Positions 1 to 5,560 of a stretch of DNA of 5,560 bases are shown piece after piece. The first letter of the stretch is position 1, and each line of letters opens with the position of its first letter. Below the pieces are notes generated by a model, which was given only the letters and a program-made list of their open reading frames with translations, made no database searches and was not told where the DNA came from. Location of the stretch: assembly GCA_002327255.1 (NCBI GenBank), contig DCUM01000117.1, positions 1 through 5,560 of the forward strand, given 5' to 3'. The position numbers were made by a program, and so were the translations under genes. The DNA is from a bacterium UBA2214 (GTDB taxonomy: Bacteria; Zhuqueibacterota; Zhuqueibacteria; Residuimicrobiales; Residuimicrobiaceae).

Positions 1-212
1 TGCAGCATGAGCTTCATCATGCCGCCCGTCTTGGTGGTCCATCCTGCTGACGAATAGGTGCCGTTGACCTCCTCCCACACCGTGGCGATGGACGTGGGGG
101 GACTTTGCAAATCCGCCGTGAAAATAGTCCGGGTGTGCGTGGGCTGCGCTGCGACTGTATGCCACATCCCTGCCACCACCAATGCTACCAAAGCTGCTTT
201 TAACCTCAACAT
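1..212 (-). CDS. Exported protein of unknown function, N-terminal fragment (3'-partial)
   Basis: The frame opens with ATG at 210-212 and stays open for 70 codons to the left edge, where the gene is cut. The N-terminus MLRLKAALVALVVAGMWHTV is a textbook Sec signal peptide: basic residues, a hydrophobic core, then VAAQ with likely cleavage after Ala22, before QPTHTR. The visible mature part includes TIFTADLQSPPTSIATVWEE and then GTYSSAGWTTKTGGMMKLML. The Gly/Trp/Thr pattern resembles the start of a beta-sandwich (concanavalin A/LamG-like) domain of secreted carbohydrate-binding or hydrolytic proteins, but too little is visible to assign a family. An in-frame ATG at 222-224 is possible but lacks a ribosome-binding site, whereas the chosen start has GGTGA four bases upstream. 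The gene begins 29 bases after the stop of the giant surface protein on the same strand, which suggests one operon. Existence of the gene is well supported; its function is not. Confidence 0.85.
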   Translation of the reverse strand, partial: MLRLKAALVALVVAGMWHTVAAQPTHTRTIFTADLQSPPTSIATVWEEVNGTYSSAGWTTKTGGMMKLML

Positions 213-214
213 AG

Positions 215-222
215 CCTCACCC
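215..222 (-). promoter_or_regulatory. Shine-Dalgarno-like site for the downstream exported-protein gene
   Basis: On the minus strand this reads GGGTGAGG, ending two bases before the ATG at 210-212. Its GGTGA core matches the anti-Shine-Dalgarno complement with a spacing of four bases. It favours this ATG over the in-frame ATG at 222-224, whose upstream sequence is AT-rich with no purine run. The rest of the 29-base gap (213-241) is AT-rich and shows no hairpin or promoter I can support. Confidence 0.55.
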
Positions 223-241
223 ATTAAAAATGATGTAGTGA

Positions 242-3200
242 TTATTTTAGAAATACCAGTTTGATTCCGTGACGAAACGTCTCCCCGGCGAGGAGACACT
301 GATAAACGCCGGAGGGAAGAATCTCGCCGCCATCGGACCTGCCATCCCAACGCAGATGATGATAACCCGCCTGGGCTGTACCCGCAAAGAGCGTCCGTAC
401 CAGCTGGCCGGACATGTTATATATTTTGATTTCCAGTTTTTGCGCCGCAGCCAGTTCGTATTGAATGGTAGTTTCCGGATTGAAGGGATTGGGATAATTC
501 TGCGCCAGGCGGTTGTGCTGCGGCATGATTTCCCTGGCCGCGACGCCGGTGGCCTGCAGGACCGACCAGGCCTGGGAGACGGAATCATCCCGGTCCTTGA
601 CCGTGGCGACCAGTGAGAAAGTGGGCGGCAGGGTCGTGCCCGTAAAGAGGGTGAGCGTATCTTTCTGCCCGACAATTCGGCCATTGAGGCGCCAGATGTA
701 CTGCAGCGGATCATTGTCCTGATCCGTCGCCAGGACCACGAAGGTGTAGGGTTTGAAAGTAGCCGCCTGGAGATAGAACGATTCCGGCTGGAAGGCATAG
801 ATGGCCGGCGGCCGGTTGAGATTTCTCACCCGGATGGTCACCACTTTTTTGGTCTCGCCGCCGTTATTGTCGCGCGCGATAAATGTGACAAAATAGGTTC
901 CGGCCTGGGTGTAATCGGGACGCCAGATGAACAGCCGGCTGTTGAGCGCGTCGAAGGTGGCGCCCGGCGGCAGATTCTCCACCTGAAGCGTGGTTGCGCC
1001 GTTATCGGGATCGATCGCCTCCACTTCAAAAACCAGCGTATGGGTCTCGGTGATGGTGGTATCCGCGATGCTGCGTATGACCGGCGGTATGTTGGCGATC
1101 AGGTTGGCCGTGAAGAACTGCTGAATGCCCGGCAAGGAGGCACAACGGACTTCCATTTCCTGGGTGCCGCTGAGTCCCAGCGTCCAGGCCGTTGCCGCCA
1201 GGCCGCCTTCATCGGTGAGAATGGAGTTGGGATACCATTGCCCGCCACCCGCACGCACGCTGAACTGCACCACCTGACCCCGCACGCCATTGCCATAGGA
1301 ATCGATCACCTTGACCTTGATGGGACTGGGCAGGGGATACAGGGCCCGCGCGGACTGCTGGTCTCCCTCATACTTGATCAGATTTTGAGGCGAAGAAGCC
1401 GTGGCGAACAGGTGAAAGGCGACGGGAGAACCGTTCAAATTGGAGTTGCGCGCTTCGATGGTATACAGGCCCGCCTGGGCGCCCAACTGCACGCGCGCGG
1501 ATACAAGTCCCTTGTCGTCAGTGTACATCGGCTGGCTGTCCAGGAACGCGATGCCAACATCACTGCTGGTAAACTGGACCGGCACATTCGCCACCGGATT
1601 GGCAAAAAAATCACTGACACGCACACTGAGCGGATAGACGATCGTGCCGACGCGGTCCGTCAGGCTGTCGCCATATACCAAAGAAAGCCGTTCCGGTACG
1701 GAGGTGGAGACTGCCGCATTGAAATCAACATAGTCGTTGGAGGACGCCATAGCGCGCACTTTGACGGCACCGATGCCGTATCCTGCGGTGAGGCGCACCC
1801 GTGCCAGACCCCAATGATCACTGCGCACCGCGGCCGTGGTGCTCAGGGTGGCATCACCCTGGAGGACGGCAAAGGTCACCTCAACGCCGGAAATGGGCGC
1901 GCCGCTGCCGTCCACGACCTGTACGGTGAGCGAATCCGCAAAAACGCCGCCCGGCGCAGAAAATTGTCTCTCTCCCAAATGGCGAACCAGTCTGATGGCA
2001 TCGGGCAGTGTCCCCGTAGCGGTAATCGTCCGCGTAATGGTGCTGCCCGCGACCTGCGCCTGCATCTGCTGCTGGCCGTTGACGGGACCGAGAATCCAGG
2101 TCACCCTGGCTTTTCCTTCTGCATCCGTGACGACGCCTTTGTCCGGAACCACGGCGCCCAAACCGGAAGGAAATGAGAATGTGAGATTGACGCCGGGAAC
2201 CGGATTGCCATTGAAATCCTCGACGCACACCACAATGGGCTTTTCCAGTGCAGACTGAATGATGCCGCTCTGAAAATCACCCGAAAGGGTCGCCAGCCTG
2301 AAGGGCGTGCCGGCGATAAAGTCGATTTGTGGCGCTTTTTGCAGATAGATTTTTTTGTTGGTGAGATAGATGCGGCACGTCTTTATTTCGGCGACGGTCG
2401 AGCGCAAAATCGCTCTTGCCATGCCCTGCGCATCCGTCGGCGCCTCCGGCGGTGTGATGCGATTGCCATTGCCGCTGATGAGGAAGACGAGCCATTCGCC
2501 GGGGACGGGGTTGTTGGCGGCATCAACCACCTGAATTGATATTTCGCACTCGGCAATGCCATCCGCCACTACGGGGGTGATGGTTGCGACCGTCGACAGC
2601 ACCGAATCGGGTTGGCCATAGGGCGCACTGGCTGTGAAAACGATGGGAGCGTTGAGCAGGTTGTCGACACCATCGGTGGCGGTGGCGTGTACCTGGTGTT
2701 TGCCAGCGCCTGTTTCCCGGCCGAGGCGAAAACTGATCTGGGCCAGGCCGAGGCTGTTGCTCTGTACCGTGACCTTGCTGGTCTGACCGGCGCCGAGCAG
2801 ACCGCTGCCCTTGACGACTTCAAAGAGCACATCCTGCCCGGCCACGGTTTGGTCCTGTTGATCGACAATGCGAACGACAAGCGGCTGGGACAAAAACTCT
2901 CCGGCCTGGCCGCTTGATCCATTTCCGCTCACGGACAACATCTTGTGCGCGAGGCTCTTTTTGGCCGTCACATAAAAACGGATCGGCGAACCGCTCAGCG
3001 GCTGTCCGGCTTCTTGATAGGATTGCGCCTCGAAGACGTTGTTGTATTTGCCGATCGCCCCTCCCAGGGTGGGCGTCACGGCGACGACGCCATTGGCATC
3101 GCTCAGCCGGGTGGCCTGGGTTTGATTATCAAAACTGCCGCCGCCGCGGCGCACCAGAAAGGTGGCACTGTGATTCGGCACCGGGTAGCCCGCCTGGTCA

Positions 3201-5560
3201 GTGATCCGTATGCGCAAGGGTTCTGACAAGCGTTGGCCGGCCAGCCCGGAGGTGCTGTCCACGGATGCGAGATGCAGGAGGGTGGGTTTTGAAACAACGG
3301 TGGCGCTGAAAACCTGCGGTGAACCGCTCAAAGCCTCCTGATGGTATTGGGAGAGCGCCGTGGCCGAATAGACGCCGGGCGTCGGGCCCAACCTGAGAAA
3401 GACCCGTGCGCTGCCGCTGCTGTCGGTTGCCACGGTGACCGACTTGAGGTCATTGATCCAGCCATCGGCGGAAGTCATCATAAAGGTGACCTCCTGGCCG
3501 GTGACCGCGTTGCCGTACTGATCGGTCACCTGTACGGCCAGGGCCTTGGGCAGAGTCTGCAACGGCGGACCGCTCTGCGCATCCCCCCCCGTCTTGACAA
3601 GAATGGCAGGGATGTCGCACAGCGCGGAAGCGGTGAAATAGACCTCTTTGGCGAGGGACGCATGGCGGGCGCGCACTTTATAGGTTCCAGCCTGCGTGCC
3701 CAGCCGCAAGGCGGCAGCGGCCATGCCGTCCGTTGCGGATTTGGCAATTTTTTGTGCCGCGCCGTCCAGGGTGGCGGCGCCCTGAACCACTTCAAAGAGA
3801 ATATCATAGTTATCGCAGGGATGTCCGGCGCTGTCCACCAGTTGCACGGTCAGGAGATCGGCCAGGGTCTGAGCCGCCACGGCGCTCTGTTGGTCGCCGC
3901 TGACATAGCGCAGATCGGCGGGCGGGCCGACGATATAGGGCCGTTGCAGTGCAGTCGCCGTGACGTTGATGGGAGAGCCGCTGAGGGGAGTTTGACTGGC
4001 GCTGGAGGTGATCTGCAAGGTTTGCGGCATTCCGGGCACGGCGCCGAGCTGCCAGGCGACCGCGGCCATGCCGTGCTGGTTGGTGGTCAAATCGAGAACG
4101 GGTAAATCGCCCGGCTTGAGCTTGCCATTTCCGGCCAGCAGTTCAAAATGGACGGGATGCTCCGCCTGCGGGGCGCCGATGCTGTCGCTCACCCGGATGC
4201 GAATGGAGTCCGGCAGCACCTGACCGGCATACGCCGATTGATTCGCGCCCGTGATCAATTCGATCCGGGCCGGACCGGTGTTGATGCCGGTGATGAGAAA
4301 ATCGACCGCGCCATCCACCACGCCGGAGAGGGTTGCCGTGACGCGTTGTACCCCGGCGAGATTGCCGATGATATAGTCGGCCTGGGCCATGCCGCGGCCG
4401 TCGCTGGTGAGGGGCTGACTCTGCACCAGGGTGCCGCCGCCGCTGACGGCGGTAAAACGGACTTCAGCGCCCTGCACCGCCTTGCCCCTGGCATCGGTGA
4501 TCTGCACCTGGAAGGGTTTGGCGAGCCGCGTACCCGCGACCCCGGACTGGCCATTTCCCGAGACGATGGTGATGTTTTTGGGTTTGGAGAAATAGAACCG
4601 TGTGCGCGCGTTAAGGCGGGTTTTCAGTACCGTCTTGTCGAGCATCTGGATTTTCACATCCACCGAATCGCGCATGCCGATGCCAAAATGCTGCACCATG
4701 TCATCCTGGGCCAGGTAACCATAGGCATTCATCACCTGTTTATAGCCGATCAGTTTGGAGGTATCCTCCATGCCGCCTTTTTCGTAGAGCCAAATCTTGG
4801 TTCCAAACGCGCCGAGATCGCCTTTGGGGCCGCTGCCCCAGATTTTTACCCAGCGGTTGGAGGTGGGTGTATCGTTTCGAAACAGCCGGTTGCTGTAAAG
4901 CGGATTGGCATCCTTGTTGGCATCCACAAAATAGATGTCGAGATCGCCGTCGCCGTCAAAATCGGCGATGGTGCCGCCGCGCGGGTCGAAGGCGAGCACC
5001 TCGACGCCCGTGTTGGCCTGAAGGGTGAAGGTACCGTCGCCGTTGTTGACATAGAATGCGGCTTCGCTGCGGGTCCGGGGCGCAAAGACGTCGAGATCAC
5101 CGTCGTTGTCGGCGTCAAAGAGAAAACAGGTGAAGCCCCACTGTTCGATCAGCGTCGTGGCGCTGACATTCCTGAAAAAGCCCTTGCCGTTGTTCTGGTA
5201 GACGCGGACGTAACGTTTTTTCGACTCGGTATGCATGACAAAGGCATCGAGGTCGCCGTCGTTATCATAGTCGGCAAAGGTGGTGCCGTTGCAGTCGTTG
5301 GAATCGCTGTAGAGACCGCGCTCGCGGATGTTGACTTCGGTGAAACGGCCGGTGCCGTCGTTGATGAAGAGATCATTGGGAGTCGGGATGGGACCGGATC
5401 CGAAGAGATCGTTTCCCTGGGCATCTTTCCCCAGATAGGCGTAATTGCGATGGCTGACGAAGAGATCCATGTCGCCATCCTCATCGATATCCAGGGCGAC
5501 CACGCTCTGGGTGCCCTCGTTGCTGGGATTGACCGGCGTGCAGCCGCGATCCTGGGCGAG
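242..5560 (-). CDS. Giant secreted multidomain surface protein (FG-GAP/VCBS, ASPIC/UnbV, 11 Big_1-like Ig repeats, T9SS/FlgD-like C-terminus), 5'-partial
   Basis: The reading frame is open from the right window edge to a TAA at 242-244, giving 1772 visible residues (residue 1 is the codon at 5558-5560). The GTG at 5501-5503 is not a credible start: it lies inside a repeat and the frame stays open for 19 codons upstream of it. Those codons (…DRGCTPVNPSNEGTQSV) match the lead-in to the next repeat (ERGLYSDSNDCNGT). Domains by visible residue: FG-GAP/VCBS-type repeats 1-230, ASPIC/UnbV-like 231-316, eleven Big_1/invasin-like Ig domains about 330-1488, two cadherin/PKD-like Ig domains 1489-1670, a short linker, then a FlgD-like sorting domain 1683-1772. 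Proteins with this C-terminus are usually exported across the outer membrane by T9SS-type systems, so I infer an extracellular adhesin or cell-surface stalk. No catalytic motif is visible. The signal peptide would lie outside the window. Ligand and exact function are unknown. The gene following it also encodes an exported protein. Confidence 0.95.
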   Translation of the reverse strand, partial: LAQDRGCTPVNPSNEGTQSVVALDIDEDGDMDLFVSHRNYAYLGKDAQGNDLFGSGPIPTPNDLFINDGTGRFTEVNIRERGLYSDSNDCNGTTFADYDNDGDLDAFVMHTESKKRYVRVYQNNGKGFFRNVSATTLIEQWGFTCFLFDADNDGDLDVFAPRTRSEAAFYVNNGDGTFTLQANTGVEVLAFDPRGGTIADFDGDGDLDIYFVDANKDANPLYSNRLFRNDTPTSNRWVKIWGSGPKGDLGAFGTKIWLYEKGGMEDTSKLIGYKQVMNAYGYLAQDDMVQHFGIGMRDSVDVKIQMLDKTVLKTRLNARTRFYFSKPKNITIVSGNGQSGVAGTRLAKPFQVQITDARGKAVQGAEVRFTAVSGGGTLVQSQPLTSDGRGMAQADYIIGNLAGVQRVTATLSGVVDGAVDFLITGINTGPARIELITGANQSAYAGQVLPDSIRIRVSDSIGAPQAEHPVHFELLAGNGKLKPGDLPVLDLTTNQHGMAAVAWQLGAVPGMPQTLQITSSASQTPLSGSPINVTATALQRPYIVGPPADLRYVSGDQQSAVAAQTLADLLTVQLVDSAGHPCDNYDILFEVVQGAATLDGAAQKIAKSATDGMAAAALRLGTQAGTYKVRARHASLAKEVYFTASALCDIPAILVKTGGDAQSGPPLQTLPKALAVQVTDQYGNAVTGQEVTFMMTSADGWINDLKSVTVATDSSGSARVFLRLGPTPGVYSATALSQYHQEALSGSPQVFSATVVSKPTLLHLASVDSTSGLAGQRLSEPLRIRITDQAGYPVPNHSATFLVRRGGGSFDNQTQATRLSDANGVVAVTPTLGGAIGKYNNVFEAQSYQEAGQPLSGSPIRFYVTAKKSLAHKMLSVSGNGSSGQAGEFLSQPLVVRIVDQQDQTVAGQDVLFEVVKGSGLLGAGQTSKVTVQSNSLGLAQISFRLGRETGAGKHQVHATATDGVDNLLNAPIVFTASAPYGQPDSVLSTVATITPVVADGIAECEISIQVVDAANNPVPGEWLVFLISGNGNRITPPEAPTDAQGMARAILRSTVAEIKTCRIYLTNKKIYLQKAPQIDFIAGTPFRLATLSGDFQSGIIQSALEKPIVVCVEDFNGNPVPGVNLTFSFPSGLGAVVPDKGVVTDAEGKARVTWILGPVNGQQQMQAQVAGSTITRTITATGTLPDAIRLVRHLGERQFSAPGGVFADSLTVQVVDGSGAPISGVEVTFAVLQGDATLSTTAAVRSDHWGLARVRLTAGYGIGAVKVRAMASSNDYVDFNAAVSTSVPERLSLVYGDSLTDRVGTIVYPLSVRVSDFFANPVANVPVQFTSSDVGIAFLDSQPMYTDDKGLVSARVQLGAQAGLYTIEARNSNLNGSPVAFHLFATASSPQNLIKYEGDQQSARALYPLPSPIKVKVIDSYGNGVRGQVVQFSVRAGGGQWYPNSILTDEGGLAATAWTLGLSGTQEMEVRCASLPGIQQFFTANLIANIPPVIRSIADTTITETHTLVFEVEAIDPDNGATTLQVENLPPGATFDALNSRLFIWRPDYTQAGTYFVTFIARDNNGGETKKVVTIRVRNLNRPPAIYAFQPESFYLQAATFKPYTFVVLATDQDNDPLQYIWRLNGRIVGQKDTLTLFTGTTLPPTFSLVATVKDRDDSVSQAWSVLQATGVAAREIMPQHNRLAQNYPNPFNPETTIQYELAAAQKLEIKIYNMSGQLVRTLFAGTAQAGYHHLRWDGRSDGGEILPSGVYQCLLAGETFRHGIKLVFLK
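245..514 (-). other. C-terminal FlgD-like / type IX secretion sorting domain (within the giant CDS)
   Basis: The last 90 residues open with NRLAQNYPNPFNPETTIQYE, continue with KLEIKIYNMSGQLVRTL, then GYHHLRWDGRSDGGEILPSG and VYQCLLAGE, and end in KLVFLK. The YPNPFNP…TxIxY start, the IYNxxGQLVRTL strand and the WDGxxxxGxxxPSGxY motif define the FlgD Ig-like / T9SS type A C-terminal domain of FCB-group exported proteins. In characterised T9SS organisms such domains direct outer-membrane passage and are often removed or attached to the surface. Whether this organism uses a true T9SS cannot be seen here. The domain is complete and ends at the stop codon, so the 3' end of the gene is intact. Confidence 0.9.
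551..1096 (-). other. Two cadherin/PKD-like Ig domains between stalk and sorting domain (within the giant CDS)
   Basis: The first (821-1096) begins NIPPVIRSIADTTITETHTL and contains AIDPDNG, LPPGATFD, FIWRPDYTQAGTY and ARDNNGG. That is the pattern of putative-Ig (He_PIG) and cadherin-like domains, where the D-P-D and D-N-N segments often bind calcium between domains. The second (551-820) begins NRPPAIYAFQPESF and has ATDQDNDPLQYIWRLNGR and VKDRDD, a PKD/cadherin-like arrangement. Both differ in sequence from the eleven preceding repeats. They lead into a short linker (GVAAREIMPQHN) before the sorting domain. Confidence 0.75.
1097..4573 (-). repeat. Eleven tandem Big_1/invasin-like Ig repeats (within the giant CDS)
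   Basis: By eye the units are: R1 4280-4573, R2 3947-4279, R3 3620-3946, R4 3290-3619, R5 2960-3289, R6 2624-2959, R7 2312-2623, R8 2009-2311, R9 1706-2008, R10 1394-1705, R11 1097-1393. Each is about 98-112 residues and follows one plan: an opening such as VSGNGQSGVAGTRLAKP, a strand like VQVTDQYGNAVTGQEVTF, a TDxxGxA turn, an LG…AG strand, and a final FTATA-type strand. This matches bacterial Ig-like domain 1 (Big_1), found in intimin/invasin-type adhesins and long surface proteins. The units are clearly diverged from one another, so this is an old array and not a recent expansion. The likely role is a rigid stalk or an adhesive surface. Boundaries are accurate to a few residues. Confidence 0.88.
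3583..3590 (-). repeat. G8 homopolymer inside the giant CDS
   Basis: Eight consecutive C on the plus strand read as G8 on the coding strand, within codons ACG GGG GGG GAT (Thr-Gly-Gly-Asp) near the start of Ig repeat R4. It is the longest homopolymer I noticed in the window. Loss of one G would put the ribosome onto a TGA at 3526-3528. Gain of one G would lead to a TGA at 3450-3452. Either would remove repeats R5-R11 and the sorting domain. Whether it actually varies is unknown. Confidence 0.6.
4613..4870 (-). other. ASPIC/UnbV-like domain (within the giant CDS)
   Basis: Directly after the last FG-GAP segment comes TSNRWVKIWGSGPKGDLGAF, then GTKIWLYEKGG, a GYLAQDD segment and HFGIGMRDSVDVKIQM. 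This order (N-R-W-V, a small-residue turn, G-F/A-G-T-K-I, Y-x-x-Q, F-G-I-G, V-D-V) matches the ASPIC/UnbV family (PF07593), which usually follows FG-GAP/VCBS repeats. The usual W-P-D/S-G motif after the last strand is absent: MLDKTVLKT stands in its place. The family has no firmly assigned biochemical role. Here the domain is internal rather than near the C-terminus and joins to the Ig stalk by a short linker (4574-4612). Confidence 0.75.
4871..5560 (-). repeat. FG-GAP/VCBS-type repeats with Asp-rich calcium-binding loops (within the giant CDS)
   Basis: Four Asp-rich loops are visible: DIDEDGDMD (5465-5491), DYDNDGDLD (5246-5272), DADNDGDLD (5090-5116) and DFDGDGDLD (4937-4963). Spacing is 73, 52 and 51 residues. 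Each is followed by a segment of the form LFINDGTGRF, VYQNNGKGFF, FYVNNGDGTF or LFRND. The DxDxDGDxD pattern is the calcium-binding loop of FG-GAP/VCBS (PF13517-type) repeats, which form integrin-alpha-like beta-propeller blades. A propeller usually needs about seven blades, and the first visible residues look like the end of a preceding repeat, so more copies probably lie beyond the right edge. The longer first interval reflects an insertion (residues YAYLGKDAQGNDLFGSG). Confidence 0.9.

Noticed and set aside
213..241. Possible terminator or promoter between the two genes
   Set aside because: The gap is 29 bases, AT-rich, and shows no inverted repeat followed by a T-run and no paired -35/-10 boxes.
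58..264. A 68-codon open frame on the plus strand
   Set aside because: It runs antisense to the signal-peptide gene and across the intergenic gap. The minus-strand reading has a proper signal peptide and Shine-Dalgarno sequence, which explains the region better.
1040..2176. A 378-codon open frame on the plus strand
   Set aside because: It lies antisense to the Ig repeats. Its product is low in recognisable motifs, rich in Arg/Gly/His/Asp, and has no plausible domain. The opposite frame has clear repeated domains across the same bases, so this is a GC-driven shadow.
2350..2356. A7 on the coding strand (AAC AAA AAA ATC) as a possible programmed frameshift or slippage site
   Set aside because: The zero frame continues with normal Ig-repeat sequence, no alternative-frame domain follows, and I see no stimulatory structure. 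A7 runs are common by chance.
3341..4105. A 254-codon open frame on the plus strand
   Set aside because: It is antisense to repeats R2-R4 of the giant gene and shows only the reverse reading of their codons, with no independent domain or ribosome-binding site that I can support.
1097..4573. Recent tandem DNA duplication or a CRISPR-like repeat
   Set aside because: The periodicity is at the protein level only. Units differ strongly in sequence and there are no short identical direct repeats with spacers.

Overview
The window looks like a piece of a bacterial genome from the Fibrobacterota-Chlorobiota-Bacteroidota (FCB) side of the tree. A KSB1- or Calditrichota-like lineage is my best guess. 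The evidence is a C-terminal domain opening with NYPNPFNPETTIQYEL, the FlgD-like / type IX secretion (T9SS) sorting-domain signature common in those groups, together with fairly GC-rich coding DNA. The lineage is an inference from protein style, not a measurement.

Almost the whole window (242-5560, minus strand) is one very large gene for a secreted or surface protein. Its 5' end lies beyond the right edge, so 1772 residues are visible and the N-terminus and signal peptide are not. In protein order it has: at least four FG-GAP/VCBS-type repeats with Asp-rich calcium loops (4871-5560); an ASPIC/UnbV-like domain (4613-4870); eleven tandem Ig-like repeats of the Big_1/invasin type, about 98-112 residues each (1097-4573); two cadherin/PKD-like Ig domains (551-1096); and the C-terminal sorting domain (245-514). 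This suggests a propeller-like head on a long Ig stalk that is exported and anchored or released through its C-terminal domain.

A second minus-strand gene starts 29 bases after the big gene's stop codon, at 212, and runs off the left edge. Only 70 codons are visible. It begins with a clear Sec signal peptide and has a Shine-Dalgarno-like sequence. The 29-base gap shows no terminator hairpin, so the two genes are probably co-transcribed, both encoding exported proteins.

There are no RNA genes, CRISPR arrays, insertion sequences or long non-coding stretches. The most useful leads are the unusual domain combination, a G8 homopolymer in the big gene whose slippage would truncate the protein, two alternating classes of Ig repeat, and a possible canonical Ig disulfide in the divergent seventh repeat.
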